In this document: in pieces, positions 28,052-43,000 of the stretch
Layout of the letters: every line of letters begins with the position of its first letter
How positions within the stretch are numbered: the stretch's first letter is position 1
Assembly: GCA_000226015.1 (NCBI GenBank)
Contig: JH152817.1
Location: 313,210-356,980, forward strand
From: Mnemiopsis leidyi
Taxonomy: Eukaryota > Ctenophora > Tentaculata > Lobata > Bolinopsidae
DNA: 43,771 nt
Reading direction: 5' to 3'
Notes under the pieces: model-generated
Seen by the model: only the letters and a program-made list of their open reading frames with translations
The model's database searches: none
What the model was told of the DNA's origin: nothing
Program-made: the position numbers and the translations under genes

Positions 28052-31000
28052 GTGGGCAGGGGTAAGCTTACAGACCCGCTCAAGTATGAAGACTGGATCG
28101 ATGATAAGACTCAGATCCTTAAGGAATGTGACCCTCACCTCGATCTCATGCTATTCCCAGATGATGATATAGAGGTATGTTAATAGAATATTATGCATCC
28201 GTTAAAATTCGCATTCAATAGTTCATTGGACAGTTCTCAAACACACTAGCCCAACTGCAAGAAAATAGTGACATCAAAGTTTTCTGCTACAGTTTTGACA
28301 GTGTATCATAAGCTACTCTATAACAAATACTGAATGATAAGATAATAGTCATCACCCTTTGACTCTCATATTTCCACAACAGGTCACAACATACACAAAA
28401 GAGTTTAGGACTGGTGGAGACATGGTGCCGATACAAGCGATGGAGTATAACGAGGAAAATCCCCATGTGCAGGACAGTGTCAAAATGACGATCCAGGACT
28501 GGAACGTCGTTAACAGGAGGTAGTTTTTTGTATCATCTTTTTCTGTTTGTTTTAGCTCTTGCTTCACGTTCACTTGTCCTTATTTTCTTTAAATTGTACG
28601 TAACCAAATCTGGGATTTATTTATAAAATTGTTTACCTACCATTCAATTTAATCTTCATCTATGATCTCTATATTTTTCAGTCTACAGAGCAGAACGAAT
28701 GATGTTCTGATCATTGATAAATTAGAAGAAAATGGTTATTTAAGGTTTAATACTATTTTGACCGCTGATTTTAGATGTTGACTCAATTTTTTATCTCAGG
28801 TACGAAAAAGGGTCCTCCACTGCAACCTTATCTGATGATAAATCGAGAAACTCTGTAGAACACAAGTACGAGGTTGACCTTGCTAAAGTGAGTCGCGCTG
28901 TTTGCTGCTTCTGTTTAAACTGTGAAGTTTCAATACAACGTGTCGACATGTTTCCAAGCTCATGAAATTACTCGTCAGCCTCGATGTTCCGTTTAAGTGA
29001 CATTACTGATGTCAGCAAAATAGTGTATCGACAAAACGATACTCCTTGAATAGCCTTTAGGGACTAGAATATAAGACGCGGGCCCCCAATTGTTTAAAGT
29101 TTGTTTAAATGTAACGTGGATACAATTTCAGTCTACAGTTCTGTCAACAGAAGAAAAGGAAGCGATTCAAAAAAACGAAAATAACCGCTCAAGTTTCGCT
29201 TCCCTAAGGTTTGTACCTACCTTTGTAAACTTAAACTTTGTGGTTAATTCAGTATCTGAAGTGTAAACCAGCCTATAAATCTGAACCTGGTAGCTGGTAC
29301 GTTGTACACAAAGTTTCCTTATTCTGGTTTGTTTAACCACACCCAGCCAATCAACCGAGGACTGTATTTACAGTTAAATATTGTGACAAGGGCGGGTAGT
29401 CATCTCTCCGGTCAATGCCCTTATAAGGAAGTAGATTGTGAGGTGTCCGTGAGATACTCCTCACCAAATATGGTGCGGGAGTGTGTAGTTATATAGTAGC
29501 GTTAACCGGCTGGCAACATAGCACACATTCTTGTCTTCCAACTTCTCCTGCTCGGTGAGATTCCTCCTGTGGAACGTAGAGGGGAGTCGTGACAGGCTGA
29601 GTGACAGGGTTGTGTGACGACTTTGAGAATGTTACACCACTGTAAATAAAAGTAAGGAGTGTGGCAGTGGGAGAACGACTTTGGGCAAGGTGGATCAGGA
29701 GATGTCTCGTGTATCCGCTAACTGCTGACAACACTGACTACTTGCATTACATACTCCCCCTGCTCCCACCTTCTTACACTCCCCAACATTGTACTCGTAA
29801 CATGGTCCTGGGTTTTTTGTTTCTAACGAACTTGACACGCTGAAAATAGGGGTGTATGGTAATCGGCCGGGAGAAATGTTCTTGGGAGATATGGGTGTAG
29901 CGTTCTGGACCTACCACTGAATGCACCGTACCGTACTGTACGGTATAGTGCGGTACGGTACGGTACATGCAGCTGTGTGTAATTTTGTAAAGTGACATGA
30001 TTATCTGCAATTGCTGTACTGTGTTATTACCTATACCATGCAGTTGTGATCTGAACATAAAATTCAACACAACCATAAATTGGATTTTCTGAATGGCTTT
30101 GTCATCAGATCAACAAGTCTTCGACTTGCTGAAAACTTTCCCGTGGCATGCATTTATAAGAGTGCGTACTGAAAATCAACAGTGGTTAAGAATAACACTA
30201 CTATGATTACTATTACCGATAATATTATTATGAAAATTACAATATCTGTCAGATTTAATCTAAATTCTACTGGAATTGCGGACATGTTTACCAGTTAATC
30301 GCACCAAGTCGAAATGTATCTAAAAATAAGATCTCCGTCAGGTAACCAACTAATTTTTCAGCGAGGATACATTTGACATGTCGGAAGGAGACAGCATGAT
30401 ATTGGGCTACCTCAAAGATTACACCCTCCCCAAGATTAAGTACACGGACACGAGCAACAAAAACTGCCGAGCTAAAAATAGACCGCCAGCGCTCTTTTCC
30501 CTTTATCCTAATCCACAAAGTGTAAGTGCCAACCTGGCTAACATAGTTGTGCTCTACCGTGTACGTCAAATTGGAGGCAGCTTTAAGAGGGCGATTTTAG
30601 CAACCCATAGTACATAGCTTACACGCTGTGCTATACTAATGTCGTGCTATTCGTCAGACATTAGACTATATATAAACCTACTTTACTTTGCTGAATGAGC
30701 GATTTATAAACCTTCGGTGTTTTGCAAAATGTCGCGTTAGCCTATTCAAAACTAAACTTCCTACTTTTCAGTATCATTTAGACGAGAGGATAGAATCGAG
30801 AAAACGACCTCCTGTCCCTCCAGCACACTGCAAACCTTACAGGATAATGATAACTTTTACTAAACTAGAGTAAGTGTAAATATAGGACACTGACTAGACT
30901 AGAGTAAGTTTAAATATAGGGTAATGGGAACTTTGACTAAATATAAACTAGAGTAAGTGTAAATATAGGGTAATGGGTACTTTGACTAAACTATAGGAAG

Positions 31001-34000
31001 TTAAATTATGGGATTAGATAGCTGTTACTTAGCTTGAGTAGGTTAATTTACAAGATGATAGTACAGAGTATAGATTATTTCCAAGTTGCAATATCTCTAG
31101 TTAGGTTCCTGACAAATTTTTTTCTGTTCCCTTGAAATTACACAAAAATTACAGAAAACTTAACTTGCAATTCTGGAATGTGAAATAATATTTAAAATAC
31201 CCTCTTTAAAGATGCAAGCAGCATAAAAATATGCAAATTCATCACGAACACGTATACAAGTATACACTTTCTTTCTAAATCATACCCCGACCACCCCAGC
31301 CCTTATAATCTCCAACTACCCCCAATCTTCATTACAATCCTACACTCTCCTGACATATGCTGTTCCCTGCGTGGTTAAGAAATCGGCGCTGTCTGTAAGT
31401 TTAACGACCCTGTAGATGGTCCTGGTGGGTTTCAGCGGCTTATCAGGGGGAGGAGTGTCTCATTACCACCTTTCAGTACCACCTCTCATACCGCTAATTA
31501 TGCCGCTAATTATACCGCGATTGTTGCGGTATGATAACTCCTCCTTTCAACAGCTGATCGCTCCTCAGTTTTTATAACATGTTCTCCTCGTACCGCATAT
31601 ATTGTGTAATGTCCCTGTCATGTTGAACACGTGTTAATGTGACATGAAATGACAATACAGATCGTGTGTAAATGAGAAACTAGAAATACATATAAGCTTA
31701 CTTAGCTGCGTTATATGATATGATAAGCACGATATTGCTTCTATAGCTATGTACATAAAATTACTTATAGTAATTTCTCAGAATCATACCAATACGATGT
31801 GGGGTCTACATTTTCTGTCGGGATGTGTAGTGTGCACTACAATTCTGTATAGCCGCGTGTATCCGTGTAAAACCCGTCAGGAAAATGCGTCAAACTTGTC
31901 ATCGATTTTTTTGGAGAGGGAAAAATTGTATATTCTAACTGATTTATGGACGTGCTAAGTTGTACACGGTTCGGTATACACGTAGAAAAATTGCGTATCC
32001 TGATAACGAACGTATATAACCTGGTAACGAACGTATGTAACCTGGTAACAAACGTATATAACCTGGTAACGAACGTATATAACCTGGTAACGAACGTATG
32101 TAACCTGGTAACGAACGTATATAACCTGGTAACGAACGTATGTAACCTGGTAACGAACGTATATAACCTGGTAACGAACGTATGTAACCTGGTAACGAAC
32201 GTATGTAACCTGGTAACGAACGTATGTAACCTGGTAACGAACGTATGTAACCTGGTAACGAATAACAACCGTTCACAAAACCCAGTTACGAAATTTTGTG
32301 TCGTCGCTGTAACAGTAGCAGACAGGTCGCATAATAAGAGTGTTCCTTGGCGTGTGTTCCATGAAAATTATTGGAATGTAAGGATTCTTGTATGTCAAGA
32401 AATACCTAACTGCTTAAATAGAGTGTATTCACGCAGAGCCGTCTTTCTTCAGAGCTCTAGTAACCACTGCGTCTCTACTGCTCTCCGGGTTTTACTCCAC
32501 GCCACCCACATGTAGCTCTTGTAGAACAGTCAGTCTTGTTCGTTCAGTGGGGGCTGTAGAAGATTGGGGTAAATCATCTCGTACATATTCATATTGTCAC
32601 ATGGGGATGTGAGATTAGAATGTTCAAGAATAATTATAATACCAGTACAATACTCATGTATGATACGTGTAAATTGTATGGGCTTATTTGGGCAAGGGAT
32701 GATCACTTATACATAATCTATAGAATTTTTATTCATAACCTACAGGATAACTTTTAATCATTACCTGGACTGAGTTTGTCATTAGGTTACGACATGAATC
32801 CTGATCTCAAGTTACCATAGAAACAAAAAGTCACTTTTTCAGCGCTCAGAATGTATTATTTTTATCGAAATGTATCATTAAATTTACTAAGTCCACACTT
32901 AAAAGGAAATTGTTTAAAGTTTGATAATGATAATTTCAGAATGACCCCAGCGATTGAACCCTTCTACGCCTCAATGTCGCTCTACGACGCTAAACTCAAA
33001 AAGAAGGTTAGTTTCTTGGTGACGTTGTTTTATAGTTTCATTGCTTGTACCGTCTGTGGGAATAGATATATAGTATCAGCGTGAAGTCAGGGTGACTGCA
33101 ATGAACTTAGAAGATGATGATAGAGGAAGAGAAAGAAAGGGAGGGAGGGAGTAGTTATTCAATGAGTTTAATCCACTGCTGTGTAATAATTACGTAACTA
33201 ATGATTGAACATTTATAATCGGTGACAGTCCGCATTCAGATAACACAGTATCTGTAATTTTACATCAACAATTATTATTGGACGTTAAAAATGTTGTCGA
33301 GTATTGTGTCAGGTAGTATGCTAGTTTAAACCCTGTATACAACATTACTCTGTTGCAAATTGTACACTCTCTCTCTCTCTCTCTTTCCAGTCCACCTACG
33401 TTAACTGTACAGTACAGTAAACCGTATAGCTCACCATACAGTGCACCTTACAGTACACCGTACACTATACAGTACACTGTACAGTACACCGTACAGTACA
33501 CTGTACAGTACACTGTACAGTACACCGTACAGTACACCGTACAGTACACCGTACAGTACACCGTACAGTACACCATACAGTACACCGTACATTACACCGT
33601 ACAGTACACCGTACAGAACACCGTACAGTACACAGTACAGTACACTCAGGTACAGTAAAGTACACTTCATCATACAGTACACCGTACAGTACACCGTACC
33701 GTACACTAGTACACACTACACCGTACAGTTTAAAACACAGTATAGTTTCTCCTTGGAATGTACTAGTGACAATTACAGATTATGACACCTGTTAAACCTT
33801 CAACATATATAAACATTTACGGTACTGGTCCTTATTCTGCAAGTCCTACTCCGTCTTTTAACAAATGTTTGTCAATACCATCTGGAGGGAGGGAAATTTT
33901 ACACACTTTTTTTGTTCTGTAAAATGTTGTGGTAGTCAGCAGATTGGACACCCTCCTAAATTTATAACGAGGTTAAATTGAGAGTAAAATTGTCATCTGA

Positions 34001-37000
34001 GTAGTTAAGCTTGAATCCCTTGTAGCCGTAGACAAGTATTGTACAACATACACTTAGTCCCCTTATTTGTTGTTATAAATTATGATGGTTAAAATCCTAG
34101 CAGAAATTGTACAATACACATAGCCTTGTCCACATAAATTGTTTGTGTTATGCCGGAAACATGTGTACTGCTATGCGTATGCATTATATCTGTATTTTAA
34201 TAATCACAGTGATACAATTTCAGGTATCAGAGACATTCTACTTCGATCTGAACTCCAACGAAATGTTAAAGAAAGCAAACCATCGTCTAGACTTTGATGT
34301 AAGTTTGATTTGGGTAGAGCAGGGATCGTTCATAGATCGGCTTTTGAGAAAAGTCCACTTTTTAGTCTAATCACTCTTTAGACTTTTAGAGCTTGAGGAT
34401 ATTATCTTGAATATATTATCAAAATTTACCTCGTAGAAAAAATATTTTATTTTCTGAGCTTCCGTGGTTATTCACTCCGAACATGATCGAAGGTACTCAA
34501 CTTTTATTAAGTAGGAGAAGTGCCTACTTTACACATGTTTTAATCTTACTTTCTAACGACCTATGTCTCCAGAAAGAGACAAGGGGCTCCTCAGCCATAT
34601 TCTCCATCACAGAACCGACCAGTGATATGTTCGTCGTTGTCAGGGTTAGTTGCTTTTAGCAGAGCATTTCTCTTTATTGTAATCGTACTTTTGTAAGACA
34701 TACTTTTGTTTCAGCTTTATTTCTTATTAAGTTATTAACTTTATCTCTTTTTTCGACCGTTACGCATTGTTCCAAGTCGCCAGGTGTAGCGATAAATAAT
34801 TGGTAGTTATTACACAGAGAGCACATATGAAACAGTTGTGCTACATGAACAGTTATAAACCATGTTCAACCTACACCGACACGCTTTTTTGAGCTTGTAA
34901 AAATAATTTTCCCGTGCCTGATACACTTCAATATACAGCTTTGTTGAAAGGCGTGTAATGCAATTACACTCAACCCAAACAATTACTACTTCCTTAACCA
35001 GTACACTGTCAACCGGTGTTATACAACACATACTGCATGTATAGTATATACTGATTGCAGTTTGCTTGATGATACCGCTTAATTAATGTAATTAATACTT
35101 CGAGTGTTCCGGAATCATGCCATTTCAACCGAAGTCCTGTGTCAATGGATGATCCTTTAACAAGCTCATTTTCTTAACTTAACCATGTTTCAATTGAATT
35201 GACCCAGTCGACACCATTATGTATGTATATGGCCAGAAGCCACTAAACGGGAATACATTTTCTGCAAGGTTTTAGGGACCAACGACCGTAGTTGAGAAAT
35301 TTTAGGATTTCTCGTTAAGCGTGGTTGGCTGGAGCCGATGACATTTCTTTAACACTGCTCACGCTAAGATAACGCGCGCACTTCGCGCGTAGCTCGATCA
35401 TGATAGTGTCCGGCCGTCCCGTCCTGGCCAGATATGAGGTACTTTCTGTTCCTTCGATCAGTTTAACACGATGATCTATGATCTGCTATCTGTGTATCCG
35501 ATATTACTCGGTGTAACTTCTAAGAATGAACAGCTGACATTGAAGTACGGCTATGGCCGCCGATCTGAGCACCATTTCCTGTCGAAAGCTGCTTGAATTG
35601 ACCAAATATAATTGTTACTGCCAGTTAAGAAATCAAATAAGGCCAACAGGCCGTGTGAAAAATTTTATGTAGTTATACAATCGAGGATCCCTATTTGCCC
35701 ACTTTTTGAATCTAATTTGATGCCTCGTGAGTGGAAATCAAATTACTGTTTTCATGAAGGTGTTTGCAGCTTTTACTAGTGAAAACTTTGCACTAAACGA
35801 GTTTTCTGAATTTGAGACGGTGATTACGCTGTGAAATTAGAGATCCGAGGACTGAGACGATGCACTGAGATCAAAATATTATAGGATCACGTTTAAAACA
35901 CCGCTAATATCGTATGTGAGACTCATAACAGCTGGAAAATTGGGACCGGTTACGTCAGCAAATCTTTTGAAAAATAATTTCCTTTCTCAGTTGGACAAGA
36001 CACTGCAAAAAGACGAACTGTCAGACTCGTTCGAGGCTTACACAAAAGATACGGACAATCAGAGGGTATTTGATATTTGTCAATTATCATTACGATACTC
36101 TGTGTTACACGTGTTTTTCCCTAAAACAGGTTTAGACATAGTGTTATTGTTCTCTGCGTCTGTAATTGGCATGTAACATTGTACCTTTATCAAACCAGGT
36201 ATATCAAACTCTGCTGTAATTGGCATTAACATTGTGCCTATATCAAACCATGTTTTCAGATCGCATCGAAGAACGCCAGTATTGCAGAGGATTTCTGTTC
36301 GCGTTTAGGAAATCACAGAATGCCCTATCTGTGGGTAGGCTTTAATTTAGAGCGTGCGCTGCAGGGCAGCGATGGCATGTTCCTCAACCCAGACGCACGA
36401 AACGGTGACCATTCCCTCAAAGAAAGAGACCTGAACAACAGTGGTGGTTCGTGGAAGAGCGAGTCAGACAACTATGACAGCGCATCACTAAACTCTCTTC
36501 CGTTTAGTGCACGGTTCCCCAGTATGGATAAGAAATACGGGAGGATGGGCTCTATGTCCGCCCACTCCTCAGCTGAGAGGATAGACTCTAGCGAGATTAA
36601 AACAAACCTCACCAACTTCCCATTAAAGAAGGGGCTTATACCGAGGATGTTCAAGCAGGAGGTGGAGCATCTCAATGATGATGACATTTGTAAATACCTG
36701 TTTGAGATTAACAACAAGAAGAATTCTACCTTGAAGAGACTAAAGATAGTACCAAGTAAGTGTAGTACACGCATCGTACTCAACACCCAGAGTGTACAAT
36801 CTTCAAATATTTGTAGTACTCAACATCTAACTCTACACTTACACTGGATCTAAGTGTATAACAGTATCTGATTTACCCGCTTGTTTAACAACTCAACTTA
36901 TCCAGAACAATTAACATGTCGTATATTTCAGTTCACATGGAATTGGAGATCCAGCCAGCGCCGCAGGTTGACCAGGCTGTGTTGACTCCTGCGCTGCGTC

Positions 37001-40000
37001 AGGTGTTGCCCTACAGCGAGAACAAGCAGGCCAGCGAGTCTGAACGTTGGAATTACCCGGTTAGAGAGGTTGAGGAATTTCCCGGGAGGGAAGTTTACAT
37101 TCCATACCACGACTACAAGTAAGTTTACATTCCATACCACGAGTACAAGTAAGTTTACATTCCATAACACGAGTACAAGTAAGTGTACATTCCATAACAC
37201 GAGTACAAGTAAGTTTACATTCCATACCACGAGTACAAGTAAGTTTACATTCCATACCACGAGTACAAGTAAGTGTACATTCCAAACCACGAGTACAAGT
37301 AAGTTTACATTCCATACCACGAGTACAAGTAAGTTTACATTCCATACCACGAGTACAAGTAAGTGTACATTTTATACCACGAATACAAGTAAGTGTACAT
37401 CACAGATCGTAAACGAAAATTATTTACATTTAGTGCAAATATTTACAGATCAAATTTATGACCAAGAACTAAATTTTCAGAAACTTCCTCTACATTTACC
37501 CTCTAAGTCTAAACTTCAACAATCGCACTGGAAGTTGCCGGAACATAAAACTCAAAGTTCAAGTGTTGGAGGCTGAGGGGAAAAATGGAATTCTCGAGGT
37601 TTTATTTGATACTTTCTTTAAGGTCCTTGACTATTTCCGTGGTCTCTGTTATGCTTTACTATACGTGTAGCGTGTATTTATGTATAATGTGCTTAATACT
37701 TTCTTGAAAAAAGGTGAGGATATTGTTTTCACACGATCACAAATATTACAGTGTATCTACGGGAGATCGTCAAGCAGAAAAATGATCAGTGAAATTTCAA
37801 CAGTGGTCCAATACCACAACAAGTAAGTTTCAGTTTCAGTTGTTTTTCAGTCACTTGCCCGTGTATTTTAGTTATCTAACTATACGACTTTTGTCCCATA
37901 AGGCAGTGGGTTGAATACTCAGCACACAAATCTCATCCTTGTCGAGTTAAATGATAGTATAGACGCTCTTTTGGTAAACTTTGTGCAATTTATGCACATA
38001 ATGCACAATATACTGAATGCATAATGTACTGAATATTTGAGTACGTACACGAACACTCAATGCGTTCTATAAGTACGCTTAGTAAATACTCATGGTATAC
38101 ATTCCCACATAGAAAGGCGTGCTTCTGCACAGCCGGCCCTTAACGTGTACTTAACATTGTGCAAAACACTTGTTTCAAGCTTTCCGCGGTTCTCAACACC
38201 GCTTGTTTCCTCCGATAGCCCCTGTTCGTTCCTTGCTTGTGGCACTGCTTGTTTCTTGCTTGCAGCACTTCTTGTAATACCTCCTACCCACAATGCGAGT
38301 GTTAAAAACCCTAGCGGTAAGGTTTGTCCTGGTGTTTGTCTGCTACCTTATCTTCTCTCTGCTCTCCGAGCACATGTACACCGCCACCCCAGTAGTAGCG
38401 ATCCTAGACAGGAGATACCAGCTGACTCTAGCTGCTCTGAAAGACCGACAAGGAAGCTTCCCTTACACGGACTACAAGATAAAGTCAGGGACATGGTCCC
38501 CAGTCATGGAACAGAGTGTCTGTCTGGCTGGTCAGGAGAACAAGGTGGTCCTACTACCCTGTCAGGGGACTAACTCCTACAACAACTGGACGATACACTT
38601 CTCCAGGAACCCCGACAAGAGGGATCACATCAGCTTACCCGGGCTAGAGAAGTGTATAGACGTGGGAGCGGTTCGGAAACCTGAAGAGGGTCCTCTAATC
38701 TTGTACGGTTGTCATGGCGCGGTAACCCAGGAGTTGTCGTACGACTTTACCTCCCAGATGATTTACCATGGTGACAGTAACAACTGTGTGGAGTATGAGG
38801 AGGGGGAGGAAGGACATGTCGTCAAGTATCGGCCTTGTAACTTGAAGAAACGGGAACAGAAGTGGCATATAACACGGACTGATGATGCTCAGTAACTCGC
38901 ACAGACTTGCGGTAAATCCCGCCACAACCAACAACCCGCCAGTTTCCAGGAGCTGTGAATATTAAAATTTCAGATGCAGTTTTCGCTCAGGGATGCATCA
39001 CAAGGATTGACTAAATAATACGCACATTCTACAGCATGTATTGATTTTTGCTCAGACGTAATTTTGATGTTTAATGGAGTGAATTTAATTCTCTAATATT
39101 TTGTATCAAGACACTGTGTTTGAATTGAATTTAAACCTATCAATCAAATTCTTCAGAAATAAAAGAGAACGGTATTTTGGGGCGGCGTCTCAAATTTTCT
39201 TAGATTTTAATCTCATTCATCCAAATTTATTGGTCCTGCTTTAGCTCTTGATACTGTCACATGTTACAATGGACTAAGATTAACCTGTTAAAAACTTAGG
39301 TAGGGGCTTTACAGTTAGAGAAATTGGGTTAAAATGTGAGACTCCACTCCAAAAGTACCGTTCTCTAAACAATGCTAAAAATAACGTTCAAATAATTCGA
39401 CTCGGAAAGGTCCGGTCAGTAATTTCGGGAATGCCACATAATGATATCGATTGAAACCCACACCAACAAGCTGATTCATCAGGAACCCGTACTTCTACGA
39501 AGAAGTGAAGATAGAACTGCCACCCTACCTGACCAAGAAGCACCATCTTCTCTTTAAGTTCTACCACATTGTCTGCCAGAACCCCAAACCAACAGACAAA
39601 CAGAAAACGGACAAGGAGCAGCTGATAGGAGTCACGTGGTTACCGCTCAGGATGAGACCTGGCGAGGTTTGGAATTTTATCTTTCTAACTCTACTGTATC
39701 ATAGTATACTTGAGTATGCTATCTTATCTATGTGTCCTTTTTGATGTTTAAAACTTGAACTTGAATTAATAAGCCAGGTTTTTGACTGGCCTGAATCTGA
39801 TAATATCAACACAATCCAAAAACAAAGTACTGATATTAATTAGTAGTTAGTAGAGTTGTAAAATTAAATACAACTATTTTTTTCTTGACAAATTTATCTG
39901 GACAATATTATCTTGACTACATTGTTATCGAAAGTGTTATCACATATTTCCTCCCCAGGACAACACCATCATGAAGGACGATGTGTTAGCTCTAGCTCTA

Positions 40001-43000
40001 GGAGAACATAGACTCCCTGTTTGTACCGATCTAAACGAGGCTTACTCTTGCATCTCCCCCAAGGTAACTCAGTCATTGAACCTTAGAATAAGTCACTGAG
40101 TAATTCAGGAGTACGAAACAGGGATGACTTCGAGTTACTGACAAGTAATTTAGTAGCTTTGTTGATTCAACGAAAAGTTTTCTAAAAAAACGCCTCTTCA
40201 AGTCTACAGAGAAAATCAACAAAGCCACTAAATTTGAAGAATGAGACTTGATAACTTCTTGCTGCTATCAGAGATGACATGTCATTGATAATTGGCCAGT
40301 AATCACTAGCCGTTGTGCAATGGCACAACCGCAGAAAAATGATAGTTGATACAGTTACGGTTCGCTTTAAGTTAACCTTGCCCTGATTAGACTTCAGAAA
40401 CTAAGTGTAAGATTGTTAGGTGACTTTACCTTGACCTCCTGGTAAAGAGATATTTTAATACCGAGGATTTTGTAGTGACCAGTAAATTGGGAGTGTTGCT
40501 TTTAGCGCCATGATAGATAAATAAATAACTATCTCGCGTTTGTAATGACGTGTACAATACATTTAACAAAGTGTACAATGCACTTTAGCTGATATAGTAA
40601 GCTGATATGGTAAACAATAAAACACTTACTGCAATTTTCTAATATCCACAATAATCTTTTATTGGATCGCCAAATTGTATGTTTCCTAATTGCATGTACT
40701 GATTCGCATTCAATTGAGAAAACTACGCTGTTCTTACGTCTTATTTGAAATAACCGGTCTTATTCGCAGTTCTATCGTCCAAATGAGGTATGGAGACATA
40801 AAAACGTGATTTAATCTGATCATTATTCGTTGCAAACAATGAATTACTGTCCACGATAAATTTAAATGTTTTAAATCATTGATAATTATCGTGTGTACAA
40901 ATCATGGATTTTTTTGACCCGGAGAAGGATTTGGTATAGCCAAAACTTTGCTCTACAATAGAAAACACGTTGTCTTGACAACCAAGCAAACTTTTTGCTA
41001 TGACACCCAAGTAAACCACACATAACCATACTTCATTATCAGATTGTAGGTCTACTACGTAGGGAGGTCAGTTTATCAGCTGATTTTCTAACTATACCAG
41101 ATTTAAAACCATGATCAATAATAATGTTCGTAATTTTCGCACGATGATCATGCGAAACAAGTGAATATTTTGATAACTAACCACGGAGATTACTAGTAAT
41201 TAACTATTATAGTTACATTAGTTGTATCACAGACGCCATACAATATTGCAATGTACGTGGTGTCGTTTACAGCCTCGTGACAACTAAATATACCACATCT
41301 CACCAAATAGAGGGTCCACCCACTTTTTAACAATCATCACCTTTCCGCAATCCTCTTCATAAATCCAATCATCGCTGTCACAGAATCGCAAATGTAACAA
41401 AATCAACTTCTTTACGATGTCAAATAATATGCGACGTCTCCTAGCACAACTTAAATTGCCAGATTTTTCTCATAAATACACTTATGAAGATTGATGGCTC
41501 ACATTATCACATTTCTGTCACATTAAAGTAAATAAAGATAACTTTGCAGCAAGTGAAGTTACCGTCTCTACAATGGATAGACGACTACAAGGACCTGTTC
41601 CACTTCCGCATATCTGCTGTCTCCTCAATACACCTTCAGGTACTTGTTTAGTCGTTTAGAAAATTGTATAACAATCTTCACAGCCGACAGGTTGATCTCA
41701 TTCTCAAGAAATTCCTGCATACCTATTTAGCAACCCAATATTTTCCGAGGATTTAAGATTGTAGAGCCATTCGTTTCGTTAAATTTGATTAAAGAACACA
41801 TCTTCTACTCAAAGTCAAAAGTCGAAATATGCTCGGTGTATTCTAGCCCGTTCTGGCAGAATTTTCTTCTTTCTACTTTCTAAATCATCTCAACTCCAGG
41901 ACGAAAGACTGAACGAGTTCACGCTGTGCTACTACAAGTACAACGCCAAGCTGCAAGCCCAGGATGACGCTATCAAGGTAGAGAACTATCTGAAGAAGAG
42001 TATAGACGGTCTCCAGAACGCCCAGGATGTCCCCTTGGTCAGACATCTGTATCTGGTGCTGGACCGACTGTTTGCTCTCCTCGTCAAACCAACTCTCTCG
42101 CCTAAAGGAGGTCAGTGTTTTGTAGGTCTATGTCTGATGTGTATTATTCTCTAGTTTCGTTGTACCTGTAAGTCTATTATATACCTTATCTGGTAATTTG
42201 TACACCTCTTAATGAAGTTTTAAATAAGAAATGGTTAACACGTACTCCATTTTGCATGTTTTTCTGTAAATTTCTTTATTATTTGACAATAACCGTTCGT
42301 CATTCTGTACAAAATATAAACTCGTGAAATATCCGTTACAAATCTTGAAATTCAAGAAAGTGGTGATATGGTAACGCAGACCATCGCTAAATTGAGCAAA
42401 ATCTTTGGAGAAAAACTGAGCCAGTCCGAAACTCGAGAGATCCTTAGAAAAAGACAGGGTTTGAAAGAAAAACAACATAAAGCTATGTGATGATGATGGG
42501 AGTCCGGGTGAAGCAGTTTTAGTAATGTCAAGTAGTGAAAGTGTCTGCTCGGTGTCTGCTCAACCTAGAGTCGCTGTTGCTTAGTTGCTTAGTTTGTGCT
42601 CAGTAGGCTGTCACTAAATGGAACAGTATATTGTTTAATCATGAAACTGTGCGAATATTCTTCACTGTACGAATATTCTTTACATAGATAACTGTTAAAC
42701 TGCTTGGTATTCTATAGTATGTACTATGTAATAATAATATGTGCTATGCGGTTACGTGTAAAATGTTCAAGTGTATTGTATTCAAGTGAAATGTATTGTA
42801 CTTTAGGAGCAGAAGCAAGGACACAGTCGCTTCCCAAAGAAGCTACCTTGCTGACTGTGCACAACCCAAAGTTTGTCTGGCGGAGGCAGTACGATTACAG
42901 TAAGCTTTGTCAGCGTTACCGCTGCATAGCATCGTAATTTCATGTAATTGTCCGTAATTAACAGCTTTCAATTATAAAACGGGTGATATAAATTGTTTAG

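Larger units (their letters stand above)
37481..41639 (+). other. DHR-1 (C2-like, phosphoinositide-binding) domain exons of the DOCK gene
   Basis: Six exons from [14 protein letters not shown] to [20 protein letters not shown] cover the DHR-1 domain, which in this family docks the protein on phosphoinositide-rich membranes. The strand-forming blocks [52 protein letters not shown] and LIGVTWLPL appear in the family order. The linker after HIVCQNP ([12 protein letters not shown]) is charged and somewhat different from vertebrate DOCK7. A separate gene lies in the intron 37823-39482. Confidence 0.9.

Noticed and set aside
31837..32515. Long repeat-encoded open frames on both strands (NLVTNVY, FVTRLYT, SLPGYIR types)
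   Set aside because: They are products of a 21-bp minisatellite whose length is a multiple of three; the region is a DOCK intron and no splice signals or family similarity support them.
33353..33785. Open frames rich in VQYTVQY or YSTPYST
   Set aside because: They come from the 12-bp GTACAGTACACC array, not from a gene.
36472..36786. 104-codon minus-strand frame opposite a large DOCK exon
   Set aside because: The plus strand here is a certain DOCK exon in phase with its neighbours; the antisense frame shows no domain.
37070..37576. 168-codon plus frame with TSKFTFH repeats and matching minus-strand frames
   Set aside because: It is an out-of-frame reading of the 30-bp donor array; the DOCK frame through this region is fixed by flanking exons.
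38145..38573. 142-codon frame overlapping the nested lectin start
   Set aside because: It is a shadow in another frame; the lectin frame has a membrane anchor and trefoil signatures while this one has none.
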